Assembly: GCA_035578175.1 (NCBI GenBank)
Contig: JAQMRL010000003.1
Location: 23,336,419 to 23,400,418 of the forward strand
DNA from: Catonia carolina
Taxonomy: Eukaryota; Arthropoda; Insecta; Hemiptera; Achilidae
Direction: 5' to 3'
Length of the DNA: 64,000 nt
The notes under the pieces: model-generated
Seen by the model: only the letters and a program-made list of their open reading frames with translations
Told to the model about the DNA's origin: nothing
The model's database searches: none
Shown: positions 21,764 to 43,592 of the stretch, one piece after another
Position numbering within the stretch: position 1 is the stretch's first letter
Layout of the letters: each line of letters starts with the position of its first letter
Translations under genes and position numbers: made by a program

Positions 21764-23916
21764 TTCGTGACAACGATGAACTATTCACTAATTATGAAAT
21801 TAACGGTTTTGAATAATCAGCAGGATGTATATCCTCAGATTCTAAAAGATGAAATCTTATTTTTAAAAGCACTATCAGAGATGCACAAACATGAAGAAAA
21901 AGCCGTTAGCCAAAATATGTATTGCTTTTAGTATGTTGAAGGCGCGACGTTACAATCAGTATGGAAAACTTATGAATTTATAATGAACAAATAATTTCAA
22001 ACCTTTTTTTAAAGTCAACATATTTTTACGATTAAGAATAATGTGTTTTCATTAATAAAATAGACAAAGTTATTGAATTTAAAAAATATCAACATAATAT
22101 TAATATGAAGCACATAAAAATGTGTCAAAGGCATTGTTGGTTAAACTGACAGGTCTGCTTTCTGTCTTCTGCTACACATGGAAACAAAATGGTCGCCGTG
22201 ATGTGTTTGGTTAATGTACATAGATGTGCAGTGCGAGAGTTACTTTTACACGTAATGTAAAAGTTAAAGTTAGACTCATGTAATTTTTTACTTAATACTG
22301 TGTTCTTCAACTGACTGACCGGCTGGAGACCATTAAGAAAGTCTTATTTCTTCAGCATATATTGCCTGACTTCGTATAAAAAGTAGTAAGTTGAATCATA
22401 AACAACTTGTCAATTCGTTATCCTGAGTTGTTATGTTTATCTTTTCTTTATTATCATAAACGGAATAGCGTGGTGGCATTTAAACTCTGCAGATTTTAAG
22501 ATTAATTCGCTTATTTTGTTCTTGAAATTTTTAAGAGCTTGTTCTGTGGCTTCATTCCTTCATTGACATAATAGTAAACTAAAATGTTGCAGGCTACAGT
22601 GATTCAACTATGGCATAAAAGCCTACAAACTGCACCTTTGACCAAAACTTGTAAAAATCCAGAATACGCGTTTGTAACTGATGTACTGTTGGGTGATTTT
22701 CTCACTAAAAGTTTTTGTTGTCAATAATGATATACACAGACCATTTTCCTAAAATTATAAAAAGTTATACATACCTATAAAGGAAGATTAGATTGAGCAG
22801 TGGAAGTTTTATCCTTTAGATTTTCCAGTAAAATTATAAAATATTGACTGTATACTTGAACTAGAGTAGTGATGTGGTAGTTAAATGATAGTTTAGTTGT
22901 TTGCTCCTGCTAAATCTCAATAAATTCAAAATTAGACCCTACTCAAAAGATAATCTGAATTGGAAAAACATAATTACCTAGTGTAACTGTCATACATTTC
23001 TATGATGTTATATTCATTGGTGAATTTATTGCAGACTGTAACTTTCATCTAATCAGTATTTTGTAACTCATACTACTATAGTTTACTATATTATTTACAT
23101 AGATATCTGGAAACCCCTCTAACCAACTGGTCATTAAACTTTGTCGATTCTTTACATAAATGAGAGATTAAAAACTTTAAATTCTACTATGGTTTTTTTG
23201 TTTATTATGCTTTTTGGATAGATCATATTAGTATTGGGTCATTTTAAATTTATCAGTCAGAAACATTAATCAAATCTAATAATAGAACTGTAATATCTCC
23301 ATGCTTATAGGCTCTATCAAATTGTCAACTTCATTTCTGGTTCTTGTTGATATGTTTTTCTTTTTCCTTTAACCCATTGAACCTTTGCTATGAAGCAGTT
23401 CTATAGTGTTGGGGGAATTTACCAAAATTTCCAATTACAGAACAGTTTCATAGTCGTATTTCAATGTTTTTTTTTTTGTGACGTTTAAGTTTATTTTGAT
23501 GAATAATGTTAATATTTTGTTTTTGTAAGATTTTTTTACTGTCTCTTATACTCACTGTGCTTAAACTTATGGAATTTACATATTTTTACCAGTTCACTTT
23601 TATATCAATTTTACGACCTGTCTTGTTCTACACCCCTAGTGTTTTCATGGATACTAGTGATGTTTATTTTTATGTTTAATTTTTGTTTTAAAAATTCTTT
23701 ATGATTATTCTATACTATTATAAACAGAATAGCTTCTTTTCTTGTGTTTTTTTTTGTGGTGTGGTTACATTTTAAAATATTTTATTGAAGTTTCATGCAG
23801 AACCCAGTTGATAATTACGTAATATTTGGTAGTAATTCAAATGTATCTATCCACGTAGTTACATAGCTGAATTTAACTGAGACCTTGGTCCAAATGTGTT
23901 GCAAAAACTTATAGAG
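21764..23916. other. BUB3-PCGF3 divergent intergenic region, proximal part
   Basis: The BUB3 first exon ends at the donor 21746-21741, so its transcription start lies a little above 21780. PCGF3 is transcribed the other way, so promoters of both genes should sit in this interval. I see no TATA box or CpG island that I would defend. The first PCGF3 exon was not located. Confidence 0.4.
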
Positions 23917-24413
23917 GTTTAATGGGTTAAGAGGTTATTCCATTACTATTCACTTGTTCTGTTCTTTTTTTGTAGATTCTGTTGTTTGTAATTTTTCTAC
24001 TAAATATTCAAAAAAATTTCCTGCATTCTGACCTCAAGTATTTTATTTCTATTGTTTTTTCTCATTAATATAGGTTAGAAAACAAGAGATCAATACATGA
24101 AATTAGATATTTTAATTGAAAATGAAGTCAAAGTAACTGACAAAAGTAGGAAAGCACTGTTTAATGGATTAAGAGGTTTTATTCCATTACTATTCGCTTG
24201 TTCTGTTTTTTTTTTTTTTTTTTTGGTTGATTCTGCTGTTTGCATTTTTCTACTAAGTATTCAAAAAATTTCCTGCGTTCTGACCTTAAGTATTTTATTT
24301 CTGTTGTTTTCCCCCATTAATATAGGTTAGAAAACAAGAGATTATCGATACATGAAATTAGATATTTTAATTGAAAATGAAGTCAAAGTAACTGACAAAA
24401 GTAGGAAAGCTGA
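23917..24413. repeat. Tandem duplication of about 245 bp
   Basis: Two head-to-tail copies meet near 24160. Both contain TTAAGAGGTT, CCATTACTATTC, TTTCCTGC, TTAATATAGGTTAGAAAACA and GAAGTCAAAGTAACTGAC. The copies differ by few substitutions and by the length of a T-run (longer in the second, near 24207), so the duplication is fairly recent. Confidence 0.9.
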
Positions 24414-24984
24414 TCTTTTTAACATTTTGCTGTTTGCATTGACTCAGATTCAACATATTTGTCAATATGAATGTAATCCATTAAATTAAATATAATTTTT
24501 ATGACTAGTGGACATAATTTTGTTGTAATGTTGGTGGTTTTGAAAGTAGTCATTTACAGTAATTACTTTTTGTATGATTACTGGACTAATGAATGTAAAA
24601 CATTAACCTGATATTGTTAAGTCGAAAATAAATGTGAGTAAAAGTAAAATTTAGTAGGCTATGTATACACCAAGGTCACATTTAACCCATTGAAAAAATT
24701 GTGATGTAGATTAGCTACCATATGCGGTTAGACAGACTTTGTAATCTTTCTGATTATTGCTTCACAAATTTTGTTATTATTATAGTAGTCACATTAACAG
24801 TACCTTGCGAGTAGCTTGTTAACTTTGTGCTTCCATGTGTATACCTCACTGATAACCTAACCTAACTTAAAGAGAAGTTGACCAACTAAGCACTCTCGCT
24901 ACATATTGAAAAATATACATGGTGTATTCCTCACTTAGGTTGTAGGTAGTTTATCAGTTTAGGTTAATTGTTACTTACGTATTC

Positions 24985-25410
24985 ATTATCTTCTTCATCT
25001 CTTCCAAGTTTCTTTGCGTTGGGCCCAACACAATTCCTGTCGACCTCTCTCCTTATAACTAAACCATCTCTTCTCCGTTGCTTTTTATGCATAGCATCTT
25101 TTTCCAATTCATCCATAACTGAATCCATTCACTTCACTCTTGGTCTTTTCCCTCCTCCATCTCCGAGTACAGCATCCTTTTCAGCAGTTTTTCCTCATTA
25201 ACAGGATGTCCATTTTCAGTTGTTCCTTAATACCATTATTTCTTATTCTATCCTGTCTTGTCATCCACAGCATACTCATCTAAACATCATCTCTGCTGCC
25301 TGGATTCCACTTGCTACTTTCTTTCCCCTCAGTCCACGTCTTGGCTGCATAAGTCAAAATTGGCATAAAGTATGTACTATACACAATTTTCTTACAATGC
25401 ACACTTAAGT
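24985..25410 (-). mobile_element. Old LINE fragment, C-terminal region
   Basis: Minus-strand pieces include FMPILTYAAKTWTEGKESS, MLWMTRQDRIRNNGIKEQLK and RRWRREKTK. This is the stereotyped C-terminal stretch of insect LINE proteins (PILTYAAETW, R.DRIRN..I). Many stops and frameshifts interrupt it. It is related to 4010-4445. Confidence 0.7.
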
Positions 25411-25984
25411 ATTGACAGGGGAAATTTTTCTGGTTATTATTTTTCTTAGTTCTTATCTCCTTGTAGTTTATTGTTGTTTGTTTCGTTCATTGTAGTCCTG
25501 TTAATATTGTACTAGTACAATCCGTATAACATGAATATATAAAGTTTACCAGCTGCGAAAGAAATAACTTGAGCGTTTCTTCAGCAGCACGGTATTGTAC
25601 CTGCTGGTGTGACATAAAAATGGTAAGAACAGCATTATATAGTAATGCTACAATTTACACCAGTGTCAAATTAGTTATTCCACTACTTTACCTGTAGGCC
25701 TAAATTTATTTTTAACCTGTAAAACAGCTCAACTTAACTTAAAATCTATGGAAATTGATATCTTCTCACTGTTATTGCTTAAGTACTGGTTTAGTTTTAC
25801 TTTAACTTATTTATAACATTCCAATCAGTATTTCTGTTGTCAGGAGGTGCATTTAGTTTTTTGTTTTGTTGTATATGGTTTGAAATAGATTATAAAGTTC
25901 TTAAAGAACTATAAATAATAATTTGTCCGATTATAAAGTAATAAGACACAAAATTCTTTTTAGTGTTAGATGAACTTAGTAGTG

Positions 25985-27517
25985 CAGTAAAACCCTGCTT
26001 AACCGAAATATATGGGATGGACTTGACTTCAGAGTATATAAATTCTAGATAACATGCTAAAACATATATTTAGGGTTTAAAAACAGTTAAAGTTAAATAT
26101 TCAGTATTTTTTATGGTCGTTTGTTAGTATGCATAAATGAAAATACAGAAATTTCAAGAGAATGGAATTTAATACTGTATTGTAATTAATATTTACTGTA
26201 TCTAAATTCAATTATTTAGTCTTTAAAAAAGTCAGAGGTTTTGATGAAACTGTTGTCTTGCAGGAATATCATGCCATCATTTTATTAGAAGCACATTGTT
26301 CTTGCACAGGTTGGGAGTATTGGAGTTGAATTCCTGGAAATATATTATGAGCCTTCTATGGTATAGGCCTCCTGTAGATTTATTTCCATCACAACAGTTC
26401 AATGTACACATTACTAGATAAATTCCCACAATATTAAAACTTTATATTTGTAATTAATTTATTTTACACTGTTCTGTACGTTAACTTGTGCTACTTATAT
26501 AAGTGTTGTACTGTACATTTACGAGGTGTGCCCCAAAAGTATCTGACCTTTCTTAAAATCTCCATATTGATGTTATTCTTTGTCATGCGGCTCGATGTAT
26601 CCTTCAAAGTAAATTCCATTTGACTGTACAACACGCTTCCATTGGTTATTTAACTTTCTGAAACAGTTGTGAAAGTCAGTTTTTGGAATGGCTTTTAGTG
26701 CACTTGTCACATTCTTCTCAATCATCTCTATGTCATCGAACCGGTGCTCTTTGAGTGAAATTTTCAGTTTTGGAAACAGCCCAAAGTCACAGGGTCCTTT
26801 ATCAGTGACTGTACGGTGGCTAGCGAAGTTGCTTTATTTTGTGTTTTGTTAGAAACTTGCACAATGTTCAATAAATGTGCTGCCGAATTATTGTGGTGAA
26901 AATGCCAGTAGCCGTTTGCTCAAAAACTATCACAAATTATTGGTTAAAATTTTTGAAACACTTGTTTTCGGAATTCCAAAATCACTTGCTAGTTCGCATA
27001 CAGTCAGAGATGATCTTCTTTAATGACATTTCACGGGCTTGATATTTTCGGGTGTTATTGTGGACGAAGGTCAACCAGAATACGAATCACTATCAACAGA
27101 TATGCGACCAATTTCAAACTACTTGTACCAATCGTTTCTTCACAACTCCTCGAGTTTAAAGCAAAACTTAATGCAAATTTGTTGATCTGATCTCTCCATC
27201 ATTTTCAGCGATAACAAAATCTGGTGAACCTAAACAACGCACTCTACAAAAAGATACATTGCGTGCAAACTATCACGTTCTGTTGATAACTGGGGCATCT
27301 GTCAAGTTCGTGAGAAGATACTGGTTACACTTGTACCTCAGAGATCACTACAAACATTGGCACTGAGATTTTTAAGACAGGCCAGATACTTTTGGGATAC
27401 ACTTCTTATACAGTATTAAGGAAATCTGTTTTGAGTAATCAGCTACAAAAAATTAAAAAAATAAAAATTTTGAATCCGTTTTGGTTAAGCAAGATTTTGA
27501 TAAGCAGGATTTTAATG
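25985..27517. mobile_element. Pogo-like MITE, host of a mariner insertion
   Basis: Ends read CAGTAAAACCCTGCTTAACC and, inverted, CATTAAAATCCTGCTTA. A TA follows the right end (27518-27519); the left flank is TG, probably a mutated TA. The mariner copy at 26522-27416 lies inside. Without that insert the element would be about 640 bp. Confidence 0.6.
26522..27416 (-). mobile_element. Internally deleted mariner-like element
   Basis: 895 bp between TA at 26520-26521 and 27417-27418. Ends share CCCAAAAGTATCTG and AAAATCTC segments. On the minus strand the C-terminus reads GPCDFGLFPKLKISLKEHRF, then KTDFHNCFRKLNNQWKRVV, the third-Asp region of a mariner transposase. The centre is deleted and scrambled, so it encodes nothing functional. 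Confidence 0.8.
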
Positions 27518-28308
27518 TACTAAGATTATATCAACAGTTAGATTATTATGAATTAACTGTAATAAATTTCTGTTGGTTAAAATTATTTTAATTTTAGAAT
27601 ATTAAAATATATTAAGGCGTATTTTATAATACTGCGTAATATGTGTAACTGTGTACTGTTACCAATTTAAAAGGCGTAATAAATTATTTAGGCTTAAGCA
27701 TATTTATTGTAAATTTTATTCAGAGTAGTTGCTCATTTTATTTACAGTGTTTTTGATAATTGTTGTTTAAAACCAACTGTGAAAAATAATCAGAGTTAGT
27801 TGGAGCTTATTGGATTATTAGTGCACATTCTTAGCGATATATAGTATGTTTTATTTTTAAATAATTTACAAAAAAATCAAATTAAATTTCTGTTTATTAT
27901 TTGAATGTTATTATTGATTTTTTCTTCCCAATCACTTCTTGTAAATGTTAAATGGTATAATTTTTTGTTCTTTATGTGATATTATTCGTCATCTTTCAGC
28001 GATTTATTTATAAATGGTTTTTGAACTAAGATATTTAAAGAATGTTTTTTTTAGAAAGTATAAACTATCTATAAAAACTGATTCGGGTTCATTTAAGAAT
28101 TGAAAATAGGTACATGATAGGACTAATTAGCTGAGTATTTCAAATACTTGTTACCTTTTAATTGGAAGTAGCCTGCTTGTTTTATTATCAGTTTCTGGCA
28201 TTTTCACTTGTATTTCTACCAAGGTTAAGATAATTTACATTTTTTAAATTGTGTATTAGTTGAACTAAAAATTTAATGTCATAACGGAGAATTAATTTTG
28301 TGTTTTAG
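27518..28308. other. Upstream of PCGF3 exon, nothing recognised
   Basis: AT-rich intron or intergenic sequence ending in the acceptor TTTTGTGTTTTAG just before 28309. Confidence 0.4.
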
Positions 28309-37344
<9,036 letters not shown>

Positions 37345-38232
37345 CAATTTTTATACATTTTTTATGTGATGATTGTAATAATAATAATAATTATTATTAT
37401 GAAATTTGTGTTTATAGATTTATATAATTATGTGCTGTTTCTGTGATGATAAACAATTAGTATAAGTAATTTTATTATTATATTATTATTATTATTTAGC
37501 ACTTTTTATGTTGACTGATAGAGATTAATATTTATTGTAAATAATTAATGATTATTACTTTATTGATATTTTATCTATAGAAATGGTTTATTCGTTTCAA
37601 TAATTTTAACTTGTGGGTATATTTTTGAATGGCAGATCTTGTTTTTAAAGTATTATTCTGGTGGCTTGAAAGTTTTATCACAGAACTAAATCTGATAGTC
37701 TTTTTTTAATAATACACGATCCATCAAACATTTTTAATTTTTTTACAATATTCTATTTTTAAGTTGTGTTTACCAATATTTCGCATAAAATTATTGGTTT
37801 TCTTTATTTAAAGAAATTTAAATGTATGGATTATTGGCAAAGATGCTTACTTAGTATATTGATGCCTTCTTTTTCTTTTTCTTTGCTTTATGTAGTACGT
37901 GATACAGTTGGACATAAAACAAACAAAAATTACATATAATAAATAATAAAAAACTCTGGATTAGGTTTATCCAAAATTTTTATATTAGGAATGGGTCTGT
38001 TCCAATTTCATGCATTATACGCTATTATGTTAACTGCAAAGTAAAAAATTACAGTAATCTTAGCAGAGACTGTACACCAGTGTTGACCATTGAGGTGAGA
38101 CTGTACGATTTAGTATTCTGTTTTATTTCCCAACATATTTTATGTGTTTTCCTTTAAAAAATCGCAAATAATTTTTTTACCCCTGATATATTCTTTAGTC
38201 CATTAATATAAATTTGATATGTAACAAGTCTT
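37345..38232 (+). other. PCGF3 3' UTR and flank
   Basis: AT-rich sequence with several TAA/TTA microsatellite-like runs (37374-37400, 37470-37500). The first clear AATAAA words after the stop occur near 37938-37950. The true transcript end is not determinable from sequence alone. Confidence 0.5.
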
Positions 38233-38377
38233 TGGCCACCCCTTGAGTAGTGGTCAGCATAACTGGTTTCTACGCCAGGGGTTTTGGGTTCGATTCCCAT
38301 ATAGATGTTTTCATCTATCACCCTTCATCATCTGCTTTAGCCATCGTGTTAAACAGTCACACATGAAACAAAAAAGT
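38233..38377 (+). mobile_element. tRNA-derived SINE (family B), best copy
   Basis: A box GAGTAGTGGTCAGCATAACT and B box GGGTTCGATTCCC are well kept. A unique tail with TTTTCATCTATCACCCTTCA and CAGTCACACATGAAACAAAA follows. The tail rules out a functional tRNA gene. Confidence 0.75.
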
Positions 38378-38481
38378 ATTTACATGTAATTGTAATGAAA
38401 TACTGCCAATTAAATTTATCCTAAATTTTGTTTTCTGGAAATGGGTCTTTTCCAACTTTGGATAAATGAGATTTCAGTGTA

Positions 38482-39031
38482 CAGTAGAATTTCAGTTGTC
38501 CGGCCTGTTCGGGACCGAGAGGGTACCGAATTACTGGATGTGTTGGAATTTTGGAACTATAAATTATAAATTTAAACAAAAAATGTATTATGTATTGATT
38601 TCTTTGTGATTTTAAATTAAATAAACTAATTAAAAAAGGTTTGCTGAGTACTTCTGTAGTCATTGTACTAAATATAATTATTGGCTATTGACATCGCCTA
38701 GTGCGGTGTGGGGTTCTGAGAATTACGTTTCGTTGCCAATTCAGCATGAAGTATAGAGTATGGCCCAGTTCTGAGTTTTGGATAAAAGGTTAAAAATTAT
38801 TCCATTTAACAATAATTAAGGTCTGCTTAGTCATTTCTTTAATCAAATCCTAAACATACATGTTATATTATATCCGCCATAATTAGGTCGAGTTGATTTC
38901 CCTAATTCAATTTAAATCTTTTACCAAAATCTGTCCTGGGTGAGGTTTCATTTTTTTAGGACTAATATTTTAAGGGCCAGATTACTGGAGATGGCAGACT
39001 ACTGCACGGCCGAACTACTGAGATTCTACTG
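38482..39031. mobile_element. Pogo-like MITE
   Basis: 550 bp between TA at 38480-38481 and 39032-39033. Ends CAGTAGAATTTCAGTTGTCC and CAGTAGAATCTCAGTAGTTC match closely, in the style of pogo/Tigger termini. No transposase. Confidence 0.8.
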
Positions 39032-39033
39032 TA

Positions 39034-40591
39034 CATGTTTTATAAGTGTCCAGAGTATCTGAACGTTCACTCTTTTGAACCATATCCTGTTCTTTAGATT
39101 TTTAATCCTTATTAACATGATTGTACTGTATTTTATTTTCAGAATTTAATTATTGCTAATCAGTCATTATTTCAAAAATTAAATGTTAAATTTTCTTACT
39201 TGGTGTAATTTGGATGAACTTTGTTTATCAATGTAAATTAATTATATCTATATTTTATAGGTATAACTTCACATGAATATTCTGTTGCTTAATTTGTTTT
39301 CTTATTATTTTACGTTTTATTTATTACAACCGTAGTTGTACGCATTTTAAACATAACTTTTGTAAATATTAATTGTAAAAGAACGTAAATTTTTATTATA
39401 GTTTAATTTATTTTTTGGTCCAATTTACGCCATAATCTTGATAATCTTGACTTTGGTTTTCTGATATGAGGTCGTATTTTTTTTTTATTTATCAATAATC
39501 TTTTCTCGGTTTCACCAAAATACTGTGACTAAAATGTAGGTTGTATTAATGTAACACTGAATCTACCTAACTTATTCCATATTAATACAAGGAGCATTTT
39601 CTTAAAAATGTAAAGAAAAGTTCTGAAATGTTACTCTCTGTTGAATGTGATATAGATTTTTATTAATTTAAATCAAGGTCAGAACAACACCAATGAGGGA
39701 TGAGAAATATTTTCTGTAAAAAAAATACTAGCACACCTGTTACAGATACACTGTATTGATAAAATTTTTAATTATAATATTAATTTCAATAAAAGTTGTA
39801 AACTTAAAAGCTTTGGATATTTGCGCCACAAATACAATGAAAATGAGATTTGTCATACATATGCAATTTTTAATACCCACATTGTATTTATTACTTTAAA
39901 AAGAATTTTGTAAATTTGTATAGTTATTAGTATAAAAATTTCATTATTAAGTGTCAGTAAATTTTTAGGTACCTAATTCACGACAACTAGACAATTAGTC
40001 GAAAATTAAATTGAGCTTTATCTGAATTTATTATTATGTATGTACTTGATTTTTAAAAAACACTTTTCAATTTCAGTTTCTTAAAAATTAAATTTTAAGA
40101 TTTTAAACTATTCTGAATTAAAAGTTGCGTGTAATTTGTTTTAATGTTTGTTAATATTTGTATTAAGTGATGTGCAAGTTTTGGTTAAAAATGCAGACTG
40201 GTTTAGCTTTAGCGACTAAACAAACACAGTAAAGTCAAGGTTTCATGGCCAGTCTTGTAACCCCTCCTACACTTTCTACTCAACTTTTGTCTTTCTACTT
40301 CACCCAGTCTGTTCATAACGTTTGTTAAAAGTGGTTTATGTTTTGTTGCTGTGTCTTTTGAGTATTCAAAACAGCATGTGAATATAATTTTGTATTTAAA
40401 CTTAAAAAATTTGCAACTGAAACTTTTTTTAACAAATATTTGGGAATTAGTGCATTAGTATGCTGATTACGCCACTTGAGCGAGTACAGAGAAAATAACC
40501 CAATTTGTGAAAAAACAAGTCATGAATCCTTCACCAGGACAATTCCCTAGCTCAAAATGCTTTTTCCATCAAGGTGTTTTCTTTTTATTCA
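39034..40591. other. Intergenic, nothing recognised
   Basis: AT-rich sequence without coding, terminal-repeat or tandem signals that I could support. Confidence 0.4.
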
Positions 40592-40752
40592 CTAGCCCAT
40601 GGTTTAGTGTTCAGCATAACTGCCTTCTGCCCCAGGAGTCCCAGTTTATATTCCAATTCCCAGTCCTTTTGGTATTTTTTCATCTATCACCCTTCATCGT
40701 GTGCATTAGCAGTAAATTGTGTAACAGTGAAAACGTAAAACCCAAAAAGATC
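40592..40752 (+). mobile_element. tRNA-derived SINE (family B)
   Basis: GGTTTAGTGTTCAGCATAAC matches the A-box half and the B box has decayed to TTATATTCCAATTCCC. The tail module TTTTTTCATCTATCACCCTT is shared with 38233-38377. Confidence 0.65.
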
Positions 40753-41937
40753 AACACTTTGACCAACACAACATCTCTGCCTTAGAACACCCACCCTACT
40801 CGCCTGATTTTACACCTCTGTAATTTTATTTATTCCTTGAATTCAAGACAGCTTTTTGATGTAGCATCAAAACATTAATCACTTTCAACTAGCGTATGGT
40901 AAACTGGGTAAAGCAGCAAGTCAAAGGTGGAGGAAAAGTTACATGAACTTCAATCTTATTGTGTTTGCTTGCTGTAGCTGTACCAGTCCAGTTTTTTTTA
41001 GCTAAACATTGTTATACTTACTGGCATTGGTCAGTTTACTGAAATGTATTCCTAAGTTAATTTTTTAAAGTTGATCTGGTTAAATATTTATTAGAGCTGA
41101 GTTTTTTTTTAATATGATTCTTTTATCGCAACTGTGATTCCTAATCACATTATCTCTTTGTAATATTAATAATATAAAGTAATCCATTTTTACAAATGTA
41201 TCTATTAAGAAAGATATAATTAGTAACATTTTTTACTTTTGTATATGGAGATGATTGTACACATCTGGATGTTTGTATGTAAATGTTAATGAAATTCGGT
41301 ATTCCCTTTGGCTTCCAAAATTGTGTAGCTTCTGTGTAAGTATATATTTAAGATTTAAGTGTATATATTGATGTAAATTATTTCTAGTAACGTGATTATA
41401 CTGCAATCTATAACTAAATTCACAGAAATGCAAGCTTCCACGTAGCAGCTGTCATTGTCACACTTAATGTAGCAGTGTTTATTGTTATTGCTGTATGAGA
41501 GATTATGCGATAAAAATATTCTTCGATATTGTTTTTCTCCTTTATTTCACTATATTTTATTTAGAGTTCTTGCGTATTAGTTCAGTTGTATTTTCTAACT
41601 GATAAATAGTGCAAGTTACACATGATTTTAATGGTTATCGTGTTATTTAAATGACCAGTTTCTTTCAATTTGTTTTATTTTTCATACTAATGGTTTTGAG
41701 AAGCTGTAATTTTATGATCTTATAATTAAATACTTTTCTTATAAATGGTTAACATAAACTTATTTTGTTATATTCTAATGTTTTTTTTTTTTTAGTAACA
41801 TCCTTATTTATTTATTGACTTACTTTAATGGATGTAATTAAAAATTACTAGAAAAATAATAAATCCTTATAATGTATCCTACAGCTTGATATCATTATTA
41901 TAAAATTATATTAAATTTATACAATAAATTTCTCTGA
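40753..41937. other. Intergenic, nothing recognised
   Basis: A short stretch near 40775-40830 (CACCCACCCTACTCGCCTGA) could be a scrap of a mariner PPYSPD motif. Otherwise there is no structure. Confidence 0.35.
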
Positions 41938-41969
41938 CCTTTTAAGTTGCCTTGATCTCTAATACTTAC

Positions 41970-42009
41970 TACTTACACATGTTTCGGTGGATCCACCATC
42001 TTCAGAGTA
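41970..42009 (-). ncRNA. Hammerhead-ribozyme-like motif (left arm)
   Basis: On the minus strand the order is UACU, CUGAAGA, an extra U, GGUGGAUCCACC, GAAAC, AUGU, GUA, AGUA. This gives helix I (UACU with AGUA), the CUGANGA box, a 5-bp helix II, the GAAA box, a 2-bp helix III with a four-base loop, and a GUA cleavage triplet. Short helix III is known from hammerheads of Penelope-like retroelements. The extra U before helix II is a deviation. Activity is not shown. Confidence 0.5.
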
Positions 42010-42170
42010 CACTATATCATTTGAAACTTTAAAATGTTTATTTAAAATCTATAGAAGATAATACATCTTCAGGCAGTATATAGACTGATGTCATTTTATA
42101 TAGAAGACTGAAGATGTAACATCTTTTATAGATTCTAAATAATCATTTTAAAGTTTCAAATGATATTGTG

Positions 42171-42206
42171 TACTCTGATGATAGTGGATCCACCGAAACA
42201 CATGTA
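42171..42206 (+). ncRNA. Hammerhead-like motif (right arm), degraded
   Basis: Plus strand: UACU, CUGAUGA, UA, GUGGAUCCAC, C, GAAAC, ACAU, GUA. Same layout as the left arm. Helix II is 4 bp with unpaired flanking bases and helix I no longer pairs well, so this copy is probably inactive. Confidence 0.4.
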
Positions 42207-42635
42207 GTTGTAATTAGTAGAGATCAAGGCAGCTTAAAAGGTTAATGAAATTTATTATATAAAATACTTGAACAATAAATAACAAAAGGTGTTTGCAGTA
42301 GTACTGACGGGTATAAAGTATCAATGAAATGAATTTTATAAAACTTGACTTCTTGTGCACGATTGATTTTCAATTTAGCCCGGGTAAACAACCTTGATAA
42401 TAAATTAGGTTAAGTGAAAAATCTGACTGCTCTGCATTTGCAGGAGGCTTGCGTTACTGTGATTTTAACTATATATGAATGTTTAATAATTATTATGATT
42501 AAATATTTTATGTTCGTTTATTTCAGTGCAGCTTGAAATGTTTTCCATTTAAAAAATAATTTTAAATGCAGTTATTTTTGAAATGGACTTTACATTTTCG
42601 GTATATTATGTTAAGAATTGGTTTATGTATTTGTA

Positions 42636-43592
42636 CACCATTACCTGGTTTATCTGGACTAGTTGGAATCAGGTGCTTTCTGGGTAATTAAAAATCTGAA
42701 TAAACTGGAAACAATAAAAAATCAATAAAAACAAAATTTAATGGAAAATTTAACCTTTATTTATACTTCTTTGGACAGAAACACAATACAGTATGTTAAT
42801 ATACAGATATTTACAAGTGTATAGTGTTTCTTTAAAAAGAAGTCATATATTATTTTCTCTTGCCTATATGAATACATAGGAAGGAAAGTATTGTTTTTGT
42901 TGATTTTAAGAAATCAAGTTTTCACCAGATCTACACGTTTTCAGACCTCCAGAACCCAAAAAAAACATGTTTTTAGCGATTGGTGTGTATGTGAACAAAA
43001 TATCTCAAGAACGGAACATCGTACGAAGTTGAAACTTGAAACCTAAGTTAGCTAATAATAGAGGACCTGACATGAACATTTTCATCAAAATCGGTCAACC
43101 GGAAGTAGTAGTTTATTCATGTAATTTTTCACTTTTTGCAATTTTCTCAAAAATGGCTCCTACGATTTTTTTTTAAATGCCTCATTTACTACATTTTTAT
43201 GCTCTACAAGATAGGGTAGGCACTATGCCTGTTAAAATTATTGGGGAGGCTGTGCTCTCATAGTAAAAAATGTTTTTTTTATGATTGTGGCCATAATATG
43301 CATTTTACCGGAAAAATGTATATAGTTAAAGTTGTAGAAAATTTAAAAACCTACACTTTGTATTTAAAACATTTTTTTGTATAATGCTTACTTTAGCAGT
43401 AATTAATAATTTTCTGTTTTTTTCCATAAAAATCTGTAAATCATAAAAATCTGTTTTTTAAGATTTCAGCCTTAGTATGCATTTTATGACAAAAATATAC
43501 ATAATCAAATTTATAGAGAATTAAAAGATCCAGATTGGCCTGATAATCTGGTCATGGAAATCAACAAGAGCCAGATAAATGTGGTAGTACTG
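42636..43592. mobile_element. Pogo-like element containing an R1 copy
   Basis: 957 bp between TA at 42634-42635 and 43593-43594. Inverted ends match at about 16 of 22 bases and share TTTATCTGG. The interior is mostly repeat R1 (42850-43530). No transposase. Confidence 0.55.
42850..43530 (+). repeat. Dispersed repeat R1
   Basis: Carries the same ordered landmarks as 31400-32215: ATCTCAAGAACGGAACATCG, ATCGGTCAACCGGAAGTAGT, CTCTACAAGATAGGGTAGGC and the TATGCATTTTA modules. It lacks the last third. Confidence 0.75.

Larger units (their letters stand above)
41938..42243. mobile_element. Fold-back element with ribozyme-like arms
   Basis: A palindrome of about 300 bp. CCTTTTAAGTTGCCTTGATC at the left mirrors GATCAAGGCAGCTTAAAAGG at the right, and the arms stay complementary inward to the axis near 42090. 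Each arm contains GGTGGATCCACC-type sequence beside CTGA(A/T)GA and GAAAC. No coding capacity. Confidence 0.85.

Noticed and set aside
24097..24330. 77-codon frame upstream of PCGF3
   Set aside because: It spans the junction of the 245-bp tandem duplication and depends on a T-run; no conserved features.
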